Below are positions 1 to 5,900 of a stretch of 17,696 bases of DNA, piece after piece (the first letter of the stretch is position 1; the number at the start of each line of letters is the position of its first letter). Source of the DNA: Pseudomonadota bacterium (GTDB lineage: Bacteria > Pseudomonadota > Alphaproteobacteria > Rs-D84); NCBI GenBank assembly GCA_009781955.1, contig WQUT01000001.1:1-17696 (forward strand), given 5' to 3'. A program made the translations under genes and the position numbers. The notes below the pieces were generated by a model. The model searched no databases and was not told the origin of the DNA. It saw nothing but the letters and a program-made list of their open reading frames with translations.

Positions 1-131
1 GCGCGGCGTTTCTGGCGTTCGGACGCATGAATTCGCCGAAATCCGTGGCGGCCCGCCGCGGCAAGCCGGTCGCGGAAATCATCGCGGCCCGCGAAGGCAA
101 GAACGCTGCAACGGAAGATAAAGCGGAATAA
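1..131 (+). CDS. rpsE: Ribosomal protein uS5, C-terminal end (partial)
   Basis: The window opens inside this gene; complete codons start at base 3 and the TAA stop is at 129-131. The 42 visible residues include MNSPKSVAARRGKPVAEI, the typical S5 C-terminal segment that follows the second S5 domain. S5 is a 30S subunit protein involved in decoding fidelity and placed near the mRNA entry site (family knowledge). The short tail after it, rich in Ala, Lys and Glu, is ordinary for alphaproteobacteria. Its place directly upstream of rpmD and rplO fits the spc operon. The start lies outside the window, so length and ribosome binding site cannot be judged. Confidence 0.93.
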   Translation, partial: AAFLAFGRMNSPKSVAARRGKPVAEIIAAREGKNAATEDKAE

Positions 132-205
132 TCGTGTTCGTGGCTCGTGCTCGTGATTCGTATCGGGCACAAACGACGAGCCACGAGCACGAACCACGAA
201 CACGA
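132..205. repeat. Short-unit inverted repeat filling the rpsE-rpmD gap
   Basis: The left arm at 132-161 and right arm at 176-205 are reverse complements at 27 of 30 positions, with a 14-base loop. Each arm is made of tandem variants of TCGTGNN (tcgtgt, tcgtggc, tcgtgc, tcgtgat). The left arm starts on the base after the rpsE stop, and the right arm ends about 12 bases before the rpmD start, leaving only an AAGG-type binding site. In mRNA this would be a long stem between two cistrons. The same unit type recurs at 2690-2812. There is no T tract after it, so it is not a standard terminator. Confidence 0.85.
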
Positions 206-216
206 AGGTTTTTATT

Positions 217-390
217 ATGGCAAAGATTAAAGTAAAACAGATTAAATCAACCATCGCTCGGCCGGAATCCCAGGTTCGCGTGCTGCGGGCCCTTGGCCTG
301 GGGCGCATTGGAAAAACCAGCGAATTGACCGACACCCGCGAAATCCGCGGGATGATCGCAAAGGTCGCGCATTTGATTGTCGTGGAATAG
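217..390 (+). CDS. rpmD: Ribosomal protein uL30
   Basis: A 57-residue protein starting MAKIKVKQIKSTIARPESQV and containing LRALGLGRIGKTSEL followed by DTREIRGMI and VAHLIVVE. This is the complete bacterial L30 pattern: a short alpha/beta protein of about 60 aa on the 50S subunit near 5S rRNA. Length and order between rpsE and rplO match the spc operon. The ATG at 217 is preceded by GAAGG at 204-208, which partly overlaps the end of the right arm of the upstream inverted repeat. TAG stop at 388-390. Confidence 0.95.
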   Translation: MAKIKVKQIKSTIARPESQVRVLRALGLGRIGKTSELTDTREIRGMIAKVAHLIVVE

Positions 391-394
391 TTAT

Positions 395-531
395 AGTCGG
401 TAGTCGGTAGTCGGTAGTCGATAGAAATAACGATTACGGGTTACATGTTACCGAAACATATAGGATTGGTTTAAGTTAATGGTTGTTATTCGGATTTAAT
501 TCTACCGACTACCGACTACCGACTACCGACT
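395..531. repeat. Perfect-heptamer inverted repeat between rpmD and rplO
   Basis: The left arm 395-430 pairs with the right arm 496-531 at 34 of 36 positions; the loop is about 65 bases. The outer part of the arms is four tandem copies of the heptamer AGTCGGT (left) and its complement (right). The arm begins 4 bases after the rpmD TAG, and the right arm ends directly at the GAAAGGG binding site of rplO. Since 7 is not a multiple of 3, the TAG in the left arm falls in all three frames. I see no terminator T tract and no convincing promoter in the loop. Confidence 0.92.
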
Positions 532-544
532 GAAAGGGAAAAAG

Positions 545-1000
545 ATGAAACTGAATACTCTGAAAGATAACTCCGGCGCGCGCAAAGGCATAAAGCGCGT
601 GGGCCGCGGCATGGCGTCCGGATACGGCAAAACCGCCGGGCGCGGTAACAAGGGCGCCAAGGCGCGTTCCGGCACGAAAAACCAGGCGACGTTTGAAGGC
701 GGCCAGACGCCTATATTCCGCCGTCTGCCGAAAATCGGATTCGGAAATAAATTCGCGAAAAAATACGTGACCATCAATCTGGGCGATATTCAGAAATTTG
801 CCGATGCGAAAAAAATTGACGCCAAAAAAGAAATCACGATTGATTCCCTAAACGCCGCGAAAGTTTTGAATCGCCGTCTGTCCGGCCTGAAAGTCCTGGC
901 CAAGGGCGAAATCAAAACGGCCGTAAACATCGTCGCGGCAAAATGGTCCAAGGCGGCGGAAGAGGCGATCACCAAATCCGGCGGCACGATAAAGAAATAA
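545..1000 (+). CDS. rplO: Ribosomal protein uL15
   Basis: A 151-aa protein of normal L15 length. The N-terminus MKLNTLKDNSGARK is followed by the basic Gly-rich rRNA-binding stretch RVGRGMASGYGKTAGRGNKG (about residues 18-37), then FEGGQTPIFRRLPKIGF and the L15 C-terminal domain ending in SGGTIKK. L15 is a late 50S assembly protein that contacts 23S rRNA. ATG at 545 has GAAAGGG at about 532-538 with good spacing; the right arm of the upstream inverted repeat ends just before it. The following gene is normally secY, but here a small unknown gene intervenes. Confidence 0.96.
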   Translation: MKLNTLKDNSGARKGIKRVGRGMASGYGKTAGRGNKGAKARSGTKNQATFEGGQTPIFRRLPKIGFGNKFAKKYVTINLGDIQKFADAKKIDAKKEITIDSLNAAKVLNRRLSGLKVLAKGEIKTAVNIVAAKWSKAAEEAITKSGGTIKK

Positions 1001-1033
1001 GTTAAATATGGGGGAACGAAGAGAGATAAATTG

Positions 1034-1327
1034 ATGGGGGCGAACATGGCGTTGCCGATAATAAAATTGTCATCCCAAGAAGAGTATGATTTGTTTAGTA
1101 ACGGGGGAATTCTGCTGGAAAAAATTAAAGGCGCCGATGGTTTGAACCTTTCCAGTATGGACAGAGTTATAGTAAAGTTTGGATCGTTATCAGAGAGCGG
1201 TAAGATTGAAACCATAAACGTAAAAGGAAGTAGCTTCAGAGGAGAAAGCAATTTCTGGCCGTATCATAATGTTGAAAAGTTGGTTCTGATAGCCCTCGGA
1301 AAGAAAGTAAATATAGCGCGCAGCTGA
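1034..1327 (+). CDS. Unknown 97-aa protein inserted between rplO and secY
   Basis: I do not recognise this protein. It runs from ATG 1034 to the TGA at 1325-1327; a purine-rich AAGAGAG at 1018-1024 supports that start, and another in-frame ATG lies at 1046. It is soluble-looking, with no signal peptide or TM segment. Alternating hydrophobic stretches such as RVIVKFGSL, IETINVKG and VEKLVLIALG suggest a small alpha/beta or beta-rich fold. It is visibly more A/T-rich than its ribosomal neighbours. It lies between two genes that are nearly always adjacent in bacteria, so it is either a late insertion or a lineage-specific member of the operon. Coding potential is supported by the binding site and fit to the gap, not by homology. 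Confidence 0.62.
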   Translation: MGANMALPIIKLSSQEEYDLFSNGGILLEKIKGADGLNLSSMDRVIVKFGSLSESGKIETINVKGSSFRGESNFWPYHNVEKLVLIALGKKVNIARS

Positions 1328-1372
1328 AAAAACAGGTATGATTTTTGTCTTAAACAAACATAGTAATAAAAA

Positions 1373-2689
1373 ATGAACTTTATAAAAAACTTTTTTTCCA
1401 AAATGTCGGATCTGCAAAAACGGATACTGTTCGTGCTGGCGGCGCTGGTTGTGTATCGCATCGGTTCGTTCATTCCGCTGCCGGGCGTCAACGCGTCCGC
1501 CGTTTTGCATTTGTTCCAGGGCGAATCCGGCGTGCTGGGCTTGTTTGACATGTTCGCCGGCGGATCCTTGTCGCGCATGTCCATCATGGCATTAAACATT
1601 TTCCCGTATATATCGGCGTCCATCGTTATTCAATTGCTGACCGCCACGTCAAAATCCCTGACCGAGTTGCGGAAAGAAGGCGAATCGGGCCGCGTCAAAA
1701 TCAACCAATACACGCGGTATCTGACCGTCCTGTTGGCTGTTGTCCAGGGATGGGCCGTGGCCAAGGGACTGGAAGCGATGGCCCCGGTCAACGGCGTGCA
1801 CGCGGTTATGAATCCGGGACTGACGTTTGAAATATCAACCGTCGTCGCGCTGTTGGGCGGAACCATGTTCGTAATGTGGCTGGCCGAGCAGATCACCGCG
1901 CGCGGCGTGGGCCAGGGTTCTTCGCTGCTGATATTCGCGGGAATCATCGCGCAGCTGCCCGGGGGTATTTCCAGGCTGTTTTCGTTGGGCAGCGTGGGCC
2001 AGGCCTCGCCCGCCATGCTGGCGATGATTATCGGATTCGTTGTCGGCGTGGTCGCGCTGATCGCGTTTATGGAACAGTCGCAGCGCCGCATCCAGATTCT
2101 GTATCCGCGCCAGGCTATGGCCAACGGCGCGCCAACGGCGCAGTCGTCATACCTGCCGATAAAAATAAACATGTCGGGCGTTATGGGACCGGTGTTCGCA
2201 TCGTCCATAATGATGCTGCCGGCGTTTGCCGGGCGGTTTTTGCATTCCGACGCGTTATGGTTCCAGCGGGTCATGGGCTTTTTTACCTATGGGACATGGT
2301 CTTACATGATAGTGTTCACTCTGCTGATCGCGTTCTTTGCGTATTTCCAGACGGCCGTTGTGTTTAATTCCGAAGAAACGGCGAATAATCTGAAAAACGC
2401 CGGCGGGTATATCCCGGGCGTGCGTCCGGGCGAGCAGACGACGAAATTCCTGGACGATGTAGTGTCGCGCACGACCGCGATCGGCGTCGTGTATCTTATC
2501 ATCGTGTGCGTGCTGCCGATAGTTTTGAACACTCATCTGGGCATGCCGCTGGTTATCGGCGGAACATCGGTCCTGATTGTGGCGGGCGTCGTTTTGGATA
2601 CAATGAACCAGATTCAGTCATACATGGTGGCAAAGCAATACGCCGGCGTCATCAAGAAAGCGCAGAGAAGGGGAAGGTTTAGGATTTAA
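1373..2689 (+). CDS. secY: Protein translocase channel subunit SecY
   Basis: A 438-aa protein of standard SecY length, with ten expected hydrophobic TM segments. Signature stretches include YRIGSFIPLPGVN near residue 24, ISASIVIQLLT around 81, TARGVGQGSSLLIF around 175, RRIQILYPRQ in the C4 cytoplasmic region, NSEETANNLKNAGGYIPG in the C5 loop, and a basic C-terminus KKAQRRGRFRI. SecY forms the membrane channel with SecE and SecG that exports unfolded proteins; the exported proteins encoded later in this window would depend on it. No good Shine-Dalgarno is visible before the ATG at 1373, where the leader is A-rich. adk, which usually follows secY in alphaproteobacteria, is absent. Confidence 0.97.
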   Translation: MNFIKNFFSKMSDLQKRILFVLAALVVYRIGSFIPLPGVNASAVLHLFQGESGVLGLFDMFAGGSLSRMSIMALNIFPYISASIVIQLLTATSKSLTELRKEGESGRVKINQYTRYLTVLLAVVQGWAVAKGLEAMAPVNGVHAVMNPGLTFEISTVVALLGGTMFVMWLAEQITARGVGQGSSLLIFAGIIAQLPGGISRLFSLGSVGQASPAMLAMIIGFVVGVVALIAFMEQSQRRIQILYPRQAMANGAPTAQSSYLPIKINMSGVMGPVFASSIMMLPAFAGRFLHSDALWFQRVMGFFTYGTWSYMIVFTLLIAFFAYFQTAVVFNSEETANNLKNAGGYIPGVRPGEQTTKFLDDVVSRTTAIGVVYLIIVCVLPIVLNTHLGMPLVIGGTSVLIVAGVVLDTMNQIQSYMVAKQYAGVIKKAQRRGRFRI

Positions 2690-2812
2690 TCGTGCTCGTG
2701 GTTCGTGCCGGTGGTTCGTGCATGAACATATAAAAATTGACTTTTTTATGAAACAATATAAAATATGTCGGATTTTTGGAACACGAGTCACGGGCACGAA
2801 CCACGAACACGA
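2690..2812. repeat. Short-unit inverted repeat between secY and rpsM
   Basis: The left arm 2690-2721 and right arm 2781-2812 are complementary at 27 of 32 positions. The units are TCGTGNN variants, the same type as at 132-205, so these two elements are related copies. The left arm starts on the base after the secY TAA; the right arm ends just before the AAAGGA binding site of rpsM. The A/T-rich 59-base loop contains promoter-like boxes at 2737-2764. The element occupies the place where adk is usually found. Confidence 0.82.
2737..2764 (+). promoter_or_regulatory. Candidate sigma-70 promoter for rpsM in the repeat loop
   Basis: TTGACT at 2737-2742 and TAAAAT at 2759-2764 are separated by 16 bases, each one base from consensus. 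The surrounding loop is A/T-rich, unlike the arms. A transcript from here would start near 2771, just before the right arm, and would carry only that arm, so it would not form the hairpin that read-through mRNA forms. It would serve rpsM-rpsK-rpoA-rplQ, the classical alpha operon, which often has its own promoter. Confidence 0.5.
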
Positions 2813-2827
2813 ATAAAGGAAAACAGA

Positions 2828-3205
2828 ATGGCACGCATAGCAGGTGTTAACATACCATCGGAAAAACGCGTTGAAATCGCGCTGACCTATATTTACGGCA
2901 TCGGGCCGGCGCACGCAAAGCAGATTGTCCGGGCGTTGAAGTTCAAGGCCGGTCTGCGCGCCAAAGATCTGACCGACGCGGACATCATAAATATATCCAA
3001 TTATATAGAGGCCAACTTCAAGGTGGAGGGCGATGTCCGGCGCGAGGTTCAGATGAACATCAAGCGCCTGCAAGACCTGAAGACATACCGCGGAATCCGC
3101 CATCGCAACCGATTGCCGGTGCGCGGCCAAAGAACCCAGACCAACGCCAGAACCAGAAAGGGAAAACGCGTGGTCGTGGCTGGATCGGCGACCAAGGGAA
3201 AATAG
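2828..3205 (+). CDS. rpsM: Ribosomal protein uS13
   Basis: A 125-aa protein starting MARIAGVNIPSEKRVEIALT with YIYGIGPAHAKQI, the helix-two-turn-helix region, and the C-terminal basic tail RGIRHRNRLPVRGQRTQTN then RTRKGKRV. These are the S13 hallmarks; the protein sits in the 30S head and contacts 50S and P-site tRNA. ATG 2828 is chosen over an upstream in-frame start at 2765 because the family N-terminus begins here and AAAGGA at 2815-2820 is well spaced. The TAG stop at 3203-3205 overlaps the first bases of the next inverted repeat. Confidence 0.97.
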   Translation: MARIAGVNIPSEKRVEIALTYIYGIGPAHAKQIVRALKFKAGLRAKDLTDADIINISNYIEANFKVEGDVRREVQMNIKRLQDLKTYRGIRHRNRLPVRGQRTQTNARTRKGKRVVVAGSATKGK

Positions 3206-3279
3206 GCATTAGGCACTAGGCGTTAGGCACTAGTGAAGAATGTCAAAAACCAATGCCTAGTGCCCAGTGCCTAGTGCCT
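3204..3279. repeat. AGGCACT-heptamer inverted repeat between rpsM and rpsK
   Basis: The left arm 3204-3233 pairs with the right arm 3250-3279 at 24 of 30 positions; several mismatches would be G-U pairs in RNA. The arms are four tandem heptamers of type AGGCACT/AGGCATT/AGGCGTT. The element begins inside the rpsM TAG and ends just before the CGGAG binding site of rpsK. The loop resembles that of the element at 3695-3763, showing that the two are copies of one another. Confidence 0.85.
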
Positions 3280-3296
3280 TATCGGAGCAAATTAAG

Positions 3297-3680
3297 ATGG
3301 CAGTTAAATCTACAAAAAAGAAAGTCGCAAAAAAAGTTTCGCACGGAATCGCGCATGTTTTGGCGACCATGAACAACACGCGCATAACAATCACCGACCA
3401 GTCGGGCCAGGTCCTGTGCTGGGCCACCGCCGGCGCCAGCAGCTTCAAGGGCGCGAAGAAATCAACGCCTTATGCCGCGACGATCGTTGCGGACAACGTC
3501 GCGAAAAAGGCCGCGGAAATGGGAATGAAAACGGTTGACGTGCTGATGCGCGGAATCGGAACCGGCCGCGAATCCGCGGTGCGCGGACTGTCCAACGGCG
3601 GGCTGATCGTGCAATCCATCACGGACACCACGCGGATCCCGCACAACGGATGCCGCCCAAAGAAAGTAAGGCGCGTCTGA
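3297..3680 (+). CDS. rpsK: Ribosomal protein uS11
   Basis: A 127-aa protein with the S11 pattern: HVLATMNNTRITITDQSG, TAGASSFKGAKKSTPYAA, then VDVLMRGIGTGRESAVRGL and the nearly invariant end TDTTRIPHNGCRPKKVRRV. S11 lines the 30S platform near the E site and the mRNA exit. ATG 3297 is chosen over an in-frame upstream ATG at 3267 because GGAG at 3284-3287 is well placed and the upstream extension comes from the inverted repeat arm. The TGA stop lies in the loop of a perfect 7-bp GC hairpin (3671-3688). Confidence 0.97.
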   Translation: MAVKSTKKKVAKKVSHGIAHVLATMNNTRITITDQSGQVLCWATAGASSFKGAKKSTPYAATIVADNVAKKAAEMGMKTVDVLMRGIGTGRESAVRGLSNGGLIVQSITDTTRIPHNGCRPKKVRRV

Positions 3681-3688
3681 CGACGCGC
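3671..3688 (+). other. Small GC hairpin around the rpsK stop codon
   Basis: GCGCGTC at 3671-3677 and GACGCGC at 3682-3688 form a perfect 7-bp stem with the loop TGAC containing the TGA stop. No T tract follows, so it is not an intrinsic terminator. It could be an mRNA processing or stability feature, or chance in GC-rich DNA. Confidence 0.45.
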
Positions 3689-3694
3689 GGCACC

Positions 3695-3763
3695 AGGCAC
3701 TAGGCATTAGGCACTAGTGACGAATGCCGATAACCAGTGCCTAGTGCCCAGTGCCTAGTGCCT
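3695..3763. repeat. AGGCACT-heptamer inverted repeat between rpsK and rpoA
   Basis: The left arm 3695-3717 (three units) pairs with 3741-3763 at 21 of 23 positions. The right arm carries a fourth unit extending inward to about 3734. Both right arm and loop closely match the element at 3204-3279: tagtgaagaatgtcaaaaa there, tagtgacgaatgccgataa here. The two are therefore paralogous copies in successive gaps of the same operon. About 38 bases separate the arm from the rpoA start. Confidence 0.88.
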
Positions 3764-3801
3764 TTTGGTGAAAATAATAAACTAAACTGAAAGGAAACGA
3801 T

Positions 3802-4833
3802 ATGATTGAAAAAAACTGGATGACTTTGATAAAGCCGAAAAAGCTGAACATCAAAACCGATGAAACAAACCCCAATATCGCCGTGCTGACCGCCGATCCG
3901 CTGGAAAAGGGATTCGGACTGACCCTTGGCACCGCATTGCGCCGCGTTCTGCTGTCGTCATTGCAGGGCTGCGCGCCGATCGCCGTAAAGATTGACGGCG
4001 TTCAACACGAATTCTCGTCCATCCAGGGCGTGCGCGAAGACGTGACCGATATTATCCTGAACCTGAAAGGCGTGTATTTCAAGTCAGAGGTTGAGGGCCA
4101 GCACAAGGCGCAGTTAAAGGTCAAAGGCCCCGCGGTCGTGACCGCCGGCATGATTGAATGCCCGTCCGGCATCACCATCACAAACAAAGACGCTGAAATC
4201 TGCAATCTGGACAAGGGCGCGTCGCTGTCCATGGAAATCATTTTGGGCATGGGCCGCGGATATGTTCCGGCGTCGGCCAACCGCGGCGAAAACCTGCCGC
4301 TCGGCGTGATTCCGGTGGATTCCATTTATTCCCCGATTTTGAATGTCGCGACCGCAGTATCTGAAACCCGCGTGGGGCAGAGCACCGATTATGACAAGCT
4401 GGAGCTGACGGTCAAAACCAACGGCAGCATTTCGCCAGAGGACGCGATCGCGTTGTCCGCGCGTATTCTGACCGATCAATTGGTGGTGTTCATAAACTTT
4501 GAAGATCCGCTGCAAATCAACGCGCCGGCGGAAGACGAGAAAAAGAAAGAAGCCTTGCCGTTTGATCCGAAATTGCTGAAACATGTGGACGAGCTGGAGC
4601 TGTCCGTCCGCGCGAACAATTGCCTGAAGAACGATAAAATCAACTGGCTGGGCGAATTGGTGCAAAAGACCGAGGCGGACATGCTGAAAACCCCGAATTT
4701 CGGCCGCAAGTCTTTGAACGAAATCAAGGCGCAGCTGGAAGCGATGGGCCTGGGGCTCGGCATGGAAGTGCCGAACTGGCCGCCGGAAAATATTGCGGAG
4801 CTGGCGAAGAAATACGAAGATCCGTATAAATAA
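3802..4833 (+). CDS. rpoA: RNA polymerase alpha subunit
   Basis: A 343-aa protein of normal alpha length. The N-terminal dimerisation domain shows GFGLTLGTALRRVLLSSLQG (about residues 37-56) and the EFSSIQGVREDVTDIILNLK segment. A charged linker EDEKKKE follows at about residue 247, then the C-terminal domain with SVRANNCLKNDKI, LVQKTEADMLKTPNFGRKSL and NWPP. The residues that contact UP elements in E. coli (Arg265, Asn268, Gly296, Lys298, Ser299 equivalents) appear conserved. ATG 3802 has AAAGGA at 3790-3795. In most bacteria rplQ follows directly; here a 38-aa gene and several hairpins intervene. Confidence 0.97.
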   Translation: MIEKNWMTLIKPKKLNIKTDETNPNIAVLTADPLEKGFGLTLGTALRRVLLSSLQGCAPIAVKIDGVQHEFSSIQGVREDVTDIILNLKGVYFKSEVEGQHKAQLKVKGPAVVTAGMIECPSGITITNKDAEICNLDKGASLSMEIILGMGRGYVPASANRGENLPLGVIPVDSIYSPILNVATAVSETRVGQSTDYDKLELTVKTNGSISPEDAIALSARILTDQLVVFINFEDPLQINAPAEDEKKKEALPFDPKLLKHVDELELSVRANNCLKNDKINWLGELVQKTEADMLKTPNFGRKSLNEIKAQLEAMGLGLGMEVPNWPPENIAELAKKYEDPYK

Positions 4834-4856
4834 TTTTTGCCCATCGGGGTCGCATT

Positions 4857-4914
4857 GCGCGGGTTTGCGGGGGCTCATGTATGTCCAATACACTACGCCC
4901 CCGCAAACCCGCGC
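4857..4914. repeat. Perfect 18-bp inverted repeat downstream of rpoA
   Basis: The 18 bases at 4857-4874 are exactly complementary to 4897-4914 (core GCGCGGGTTTGCGGGGGC), with a 22-base loop. It is very GC-rich and lies 24 bases after the rpoA stop. No T tract follows, so a terminator function is uncertain; it may act as a 3'-end stabiliser or processing site between rpoA and the following genes. The arms are not built from tandem heptamers, so I keep it apart from that family. Confidence 0.8.
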
Positions 4915-4965
4915 AGTCGGCACAATGGATCAAAAACTTTAAGGGCGCGCTTCGCGCGAAAAAGT

Positions 4966-5039
4966 GAGCGATATTTTCCTGCCCCCTTGTGGGGCGGGAA
5001 AGAAATTCTTAGCGAGCGTTAGCGAGATTAGAATTTCTT
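4966..5039. repeat. Two adjacent hairpins upstream of the 38-aa gene
   Basis: The first is GCCCC (4981-4985), loop CTTGT, GGGGC (4991-4995). The second is a perfect 10-bp stem AAGAAATTCT (5000-5009) with AGAATTTCTT (5030-5039), whose 20-base loop holds a direct repeat of TAGCGAG. The 4966-5002 part resembles 11220-11251. The 14-base string GCGAGCGTTAGCGA in the second loop also occurs inverted at 7287-7300. These look like small dispersed repeats of this genome. They lie within the mRNA just before the 38-aa gene's binding site. Confidence 0.65.
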
Positions 5040-5068
5040 GGGTGGGGGTAAAAGAAAAGGGGAACAAA

Positions 5069-5185
5069 ATGAAATACGAAAAACCAATGTTGGCCAAAGG
5101 AACAGAAGTTTTGCCACGCGTAGTTCTGAACTTCGCAGCACCAGCGGCGCAGACTTGTATTAAAAGAAAAAAGAAAACCAGATAA
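5069..5185 (+). CDS. Unknown 38-aa peptide between rpoA and rplQ
   Basis: The ORF from ATG 5069 to TAA 5183-5185 encodes a peptide starting MKYEKPMLAKGTEVLP, with a middle FAAPAAQTC and a strongly basic end KRKKKTR. A textbook AAAAGGGGAAC binding site lies at 5056-5065, and the frame is open well upstream without another good start. It has one Cys and no signal peptide. It is not ribosomal protein bL36, because that has a Cys/His zinc site. The MKYEKP opening resembles many short bacterial peptides, some of them precursors of ribosomally made modified peptides, but no modifying enzyme is visible in this window. Function unknown. Confidence 0.6.
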   Translation: MKYEKPMLAKGTEVLPRVVLNFAAPAAQTCIKRKKKTR

Positions 5186-5233
5186 ATAAAAACTCTGCAA
5201 TACTGATTCGTTCAGGTTGCAAAGATGTCTAAT

Positions 5234-5305
5234 CCTGGTGAACCCGCCGTCCGTCGCGCTATCGCGCGCCGAGACGGCACCCCTCCAAAGGAGGGGAACG
5301 CCAGG
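5234..5305. repeat. Composite hairpin element upstream of rplQ
   Basis: An outer CCTGGTG (5234-5240) pairs with CGCCAGG (5299-5305). Inside are a GC-rich hairpin at 5246-5278 (GCCGTC with GACGGC, inner loop TATC) and a perfect CCCCTCC-AAA-GGAGGGG hairpin at 5280-5296. The whole segment looks like a dispersed palindromic repeat rather than a unique regulatory site; 7319-7446 has the same style of nested hairpins. It ends 22 bases before the rplQ start. No T tract follows. Confidence 0.65.
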
Positions 5306-5327
5306 CGAAAACTAAAAGGAGCGCAAG

Positions 5328-5897
5328 ATGAGACATCAAAAGTCGGGACGCAAATTTTCCCGCGACGCAAATGCACGGAAAGCTTTGTTCTTGAATTTGA
5401 GCAAGGCGCTGATAGAACGTGAGCAAATCACCACGACTTTGCCAAAGGCGAAAGACCTGCGCTCTGTCGTTGAAAAACTGATTACCCGGGCCAAGGTTGA
5501 TTCCGTCGCGAACCGCCGCCTGGTCGCCGCAGAGCTGCAGAATGACGACGCGGCTGTGAAAAAATTGTTCGCGGTGCTGGGGCCCCGCTATGCCAAACGC
5601 GCCGGCGGTTACACCCGCGTGCTGCGGGCCGGATTCCGCTATGGCGACGCCGCGCCCTTGGCGGTGATTGAACTGGTTGACCGCGATGTTTCCGCGAAAA
5701 AACCGAAAACCGAAAACAGTGATCCGAAAGCCGAAAAAAACAAATCGGCAAAGCCGGCGAAAGAAGCCAAAGCGGCGAAAGAAGAAAAATCCGTAAAAGC
5801 GCCGGTGGCAAAGATTGCGCGCGAAACGCCCGCGCCCAAGGCGGACAAGGGCGCGACGAAAAACGTCGCGATAAAACGCCGGGCGACCGGGAAATAA
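5328..5897 (+). CDS. rplQ: Ribosomal protein bL17 with long charged C-terminal extension
   Basis: The 189-aa protein begins MRHQKSGRKFSRDANARKAL and contains LIEREQITTTLPKAKDLR and GGYTRVLRAGFRYGDAAPLA, all L17 hallmarks, ending with IELVDRD near residue 120. L17 sits near the polypeptide exit side of the 50S. The usual length in alphaproteobacteria is about 120-140 aa; here about 65 extra residues rich in Lys, Ala, Glu and Pro follow (repeats such as AKEAKAAKEEKS). The tail is probably disordered. ATG 5328 has AAAAGGA at 5314-5320. A strong terminator follows, so this closes the operon. Confidence 0.96.
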   Translation: MRHQKSGRKFSRDANARKALFLNLSKALIEREQITTTLPKAKDLRSVVEKLITRAKVDSVANRRLVAAELQNDDAAVKKLFAVLGPRYAKRAGGYTRVLRAGFRYGDAAPLAVIELVDRDVSAKKPKTENSDPKAEKNKSAKPAKEAKAAKEEKSVKAPVAKIARETPAPKADKGATKNVAIKRRATGK

Positions 5898-5900
5898 AAG

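Noticed and set aside
395..531. CRISPR-like array
   Set aside because: Units are 7 bases, directly adjacent with no spacers, and arranged as two complementary arms; no cas genes in the window.
2765..2827. Upstream start for rpsM
   Set aside because: The extension is read from the inverted repeat arm; the family N-terminus MARIAGVNIP and a proper binding site mark 2828.
4857..4914. Intrinsic terminator after rpoA
   Set aside because: The 18-bp stem is strong but no T tract follows and rplQ downstream is expected on the same transcript; kept only as a repeat.
5069..5185. Ribosomal protein bL36 (rpmJ)
   Set aside because: Length and place would suit, but the peptide has one Cys, no His, and none of the Cys/His zinc-site pattern of bL36.
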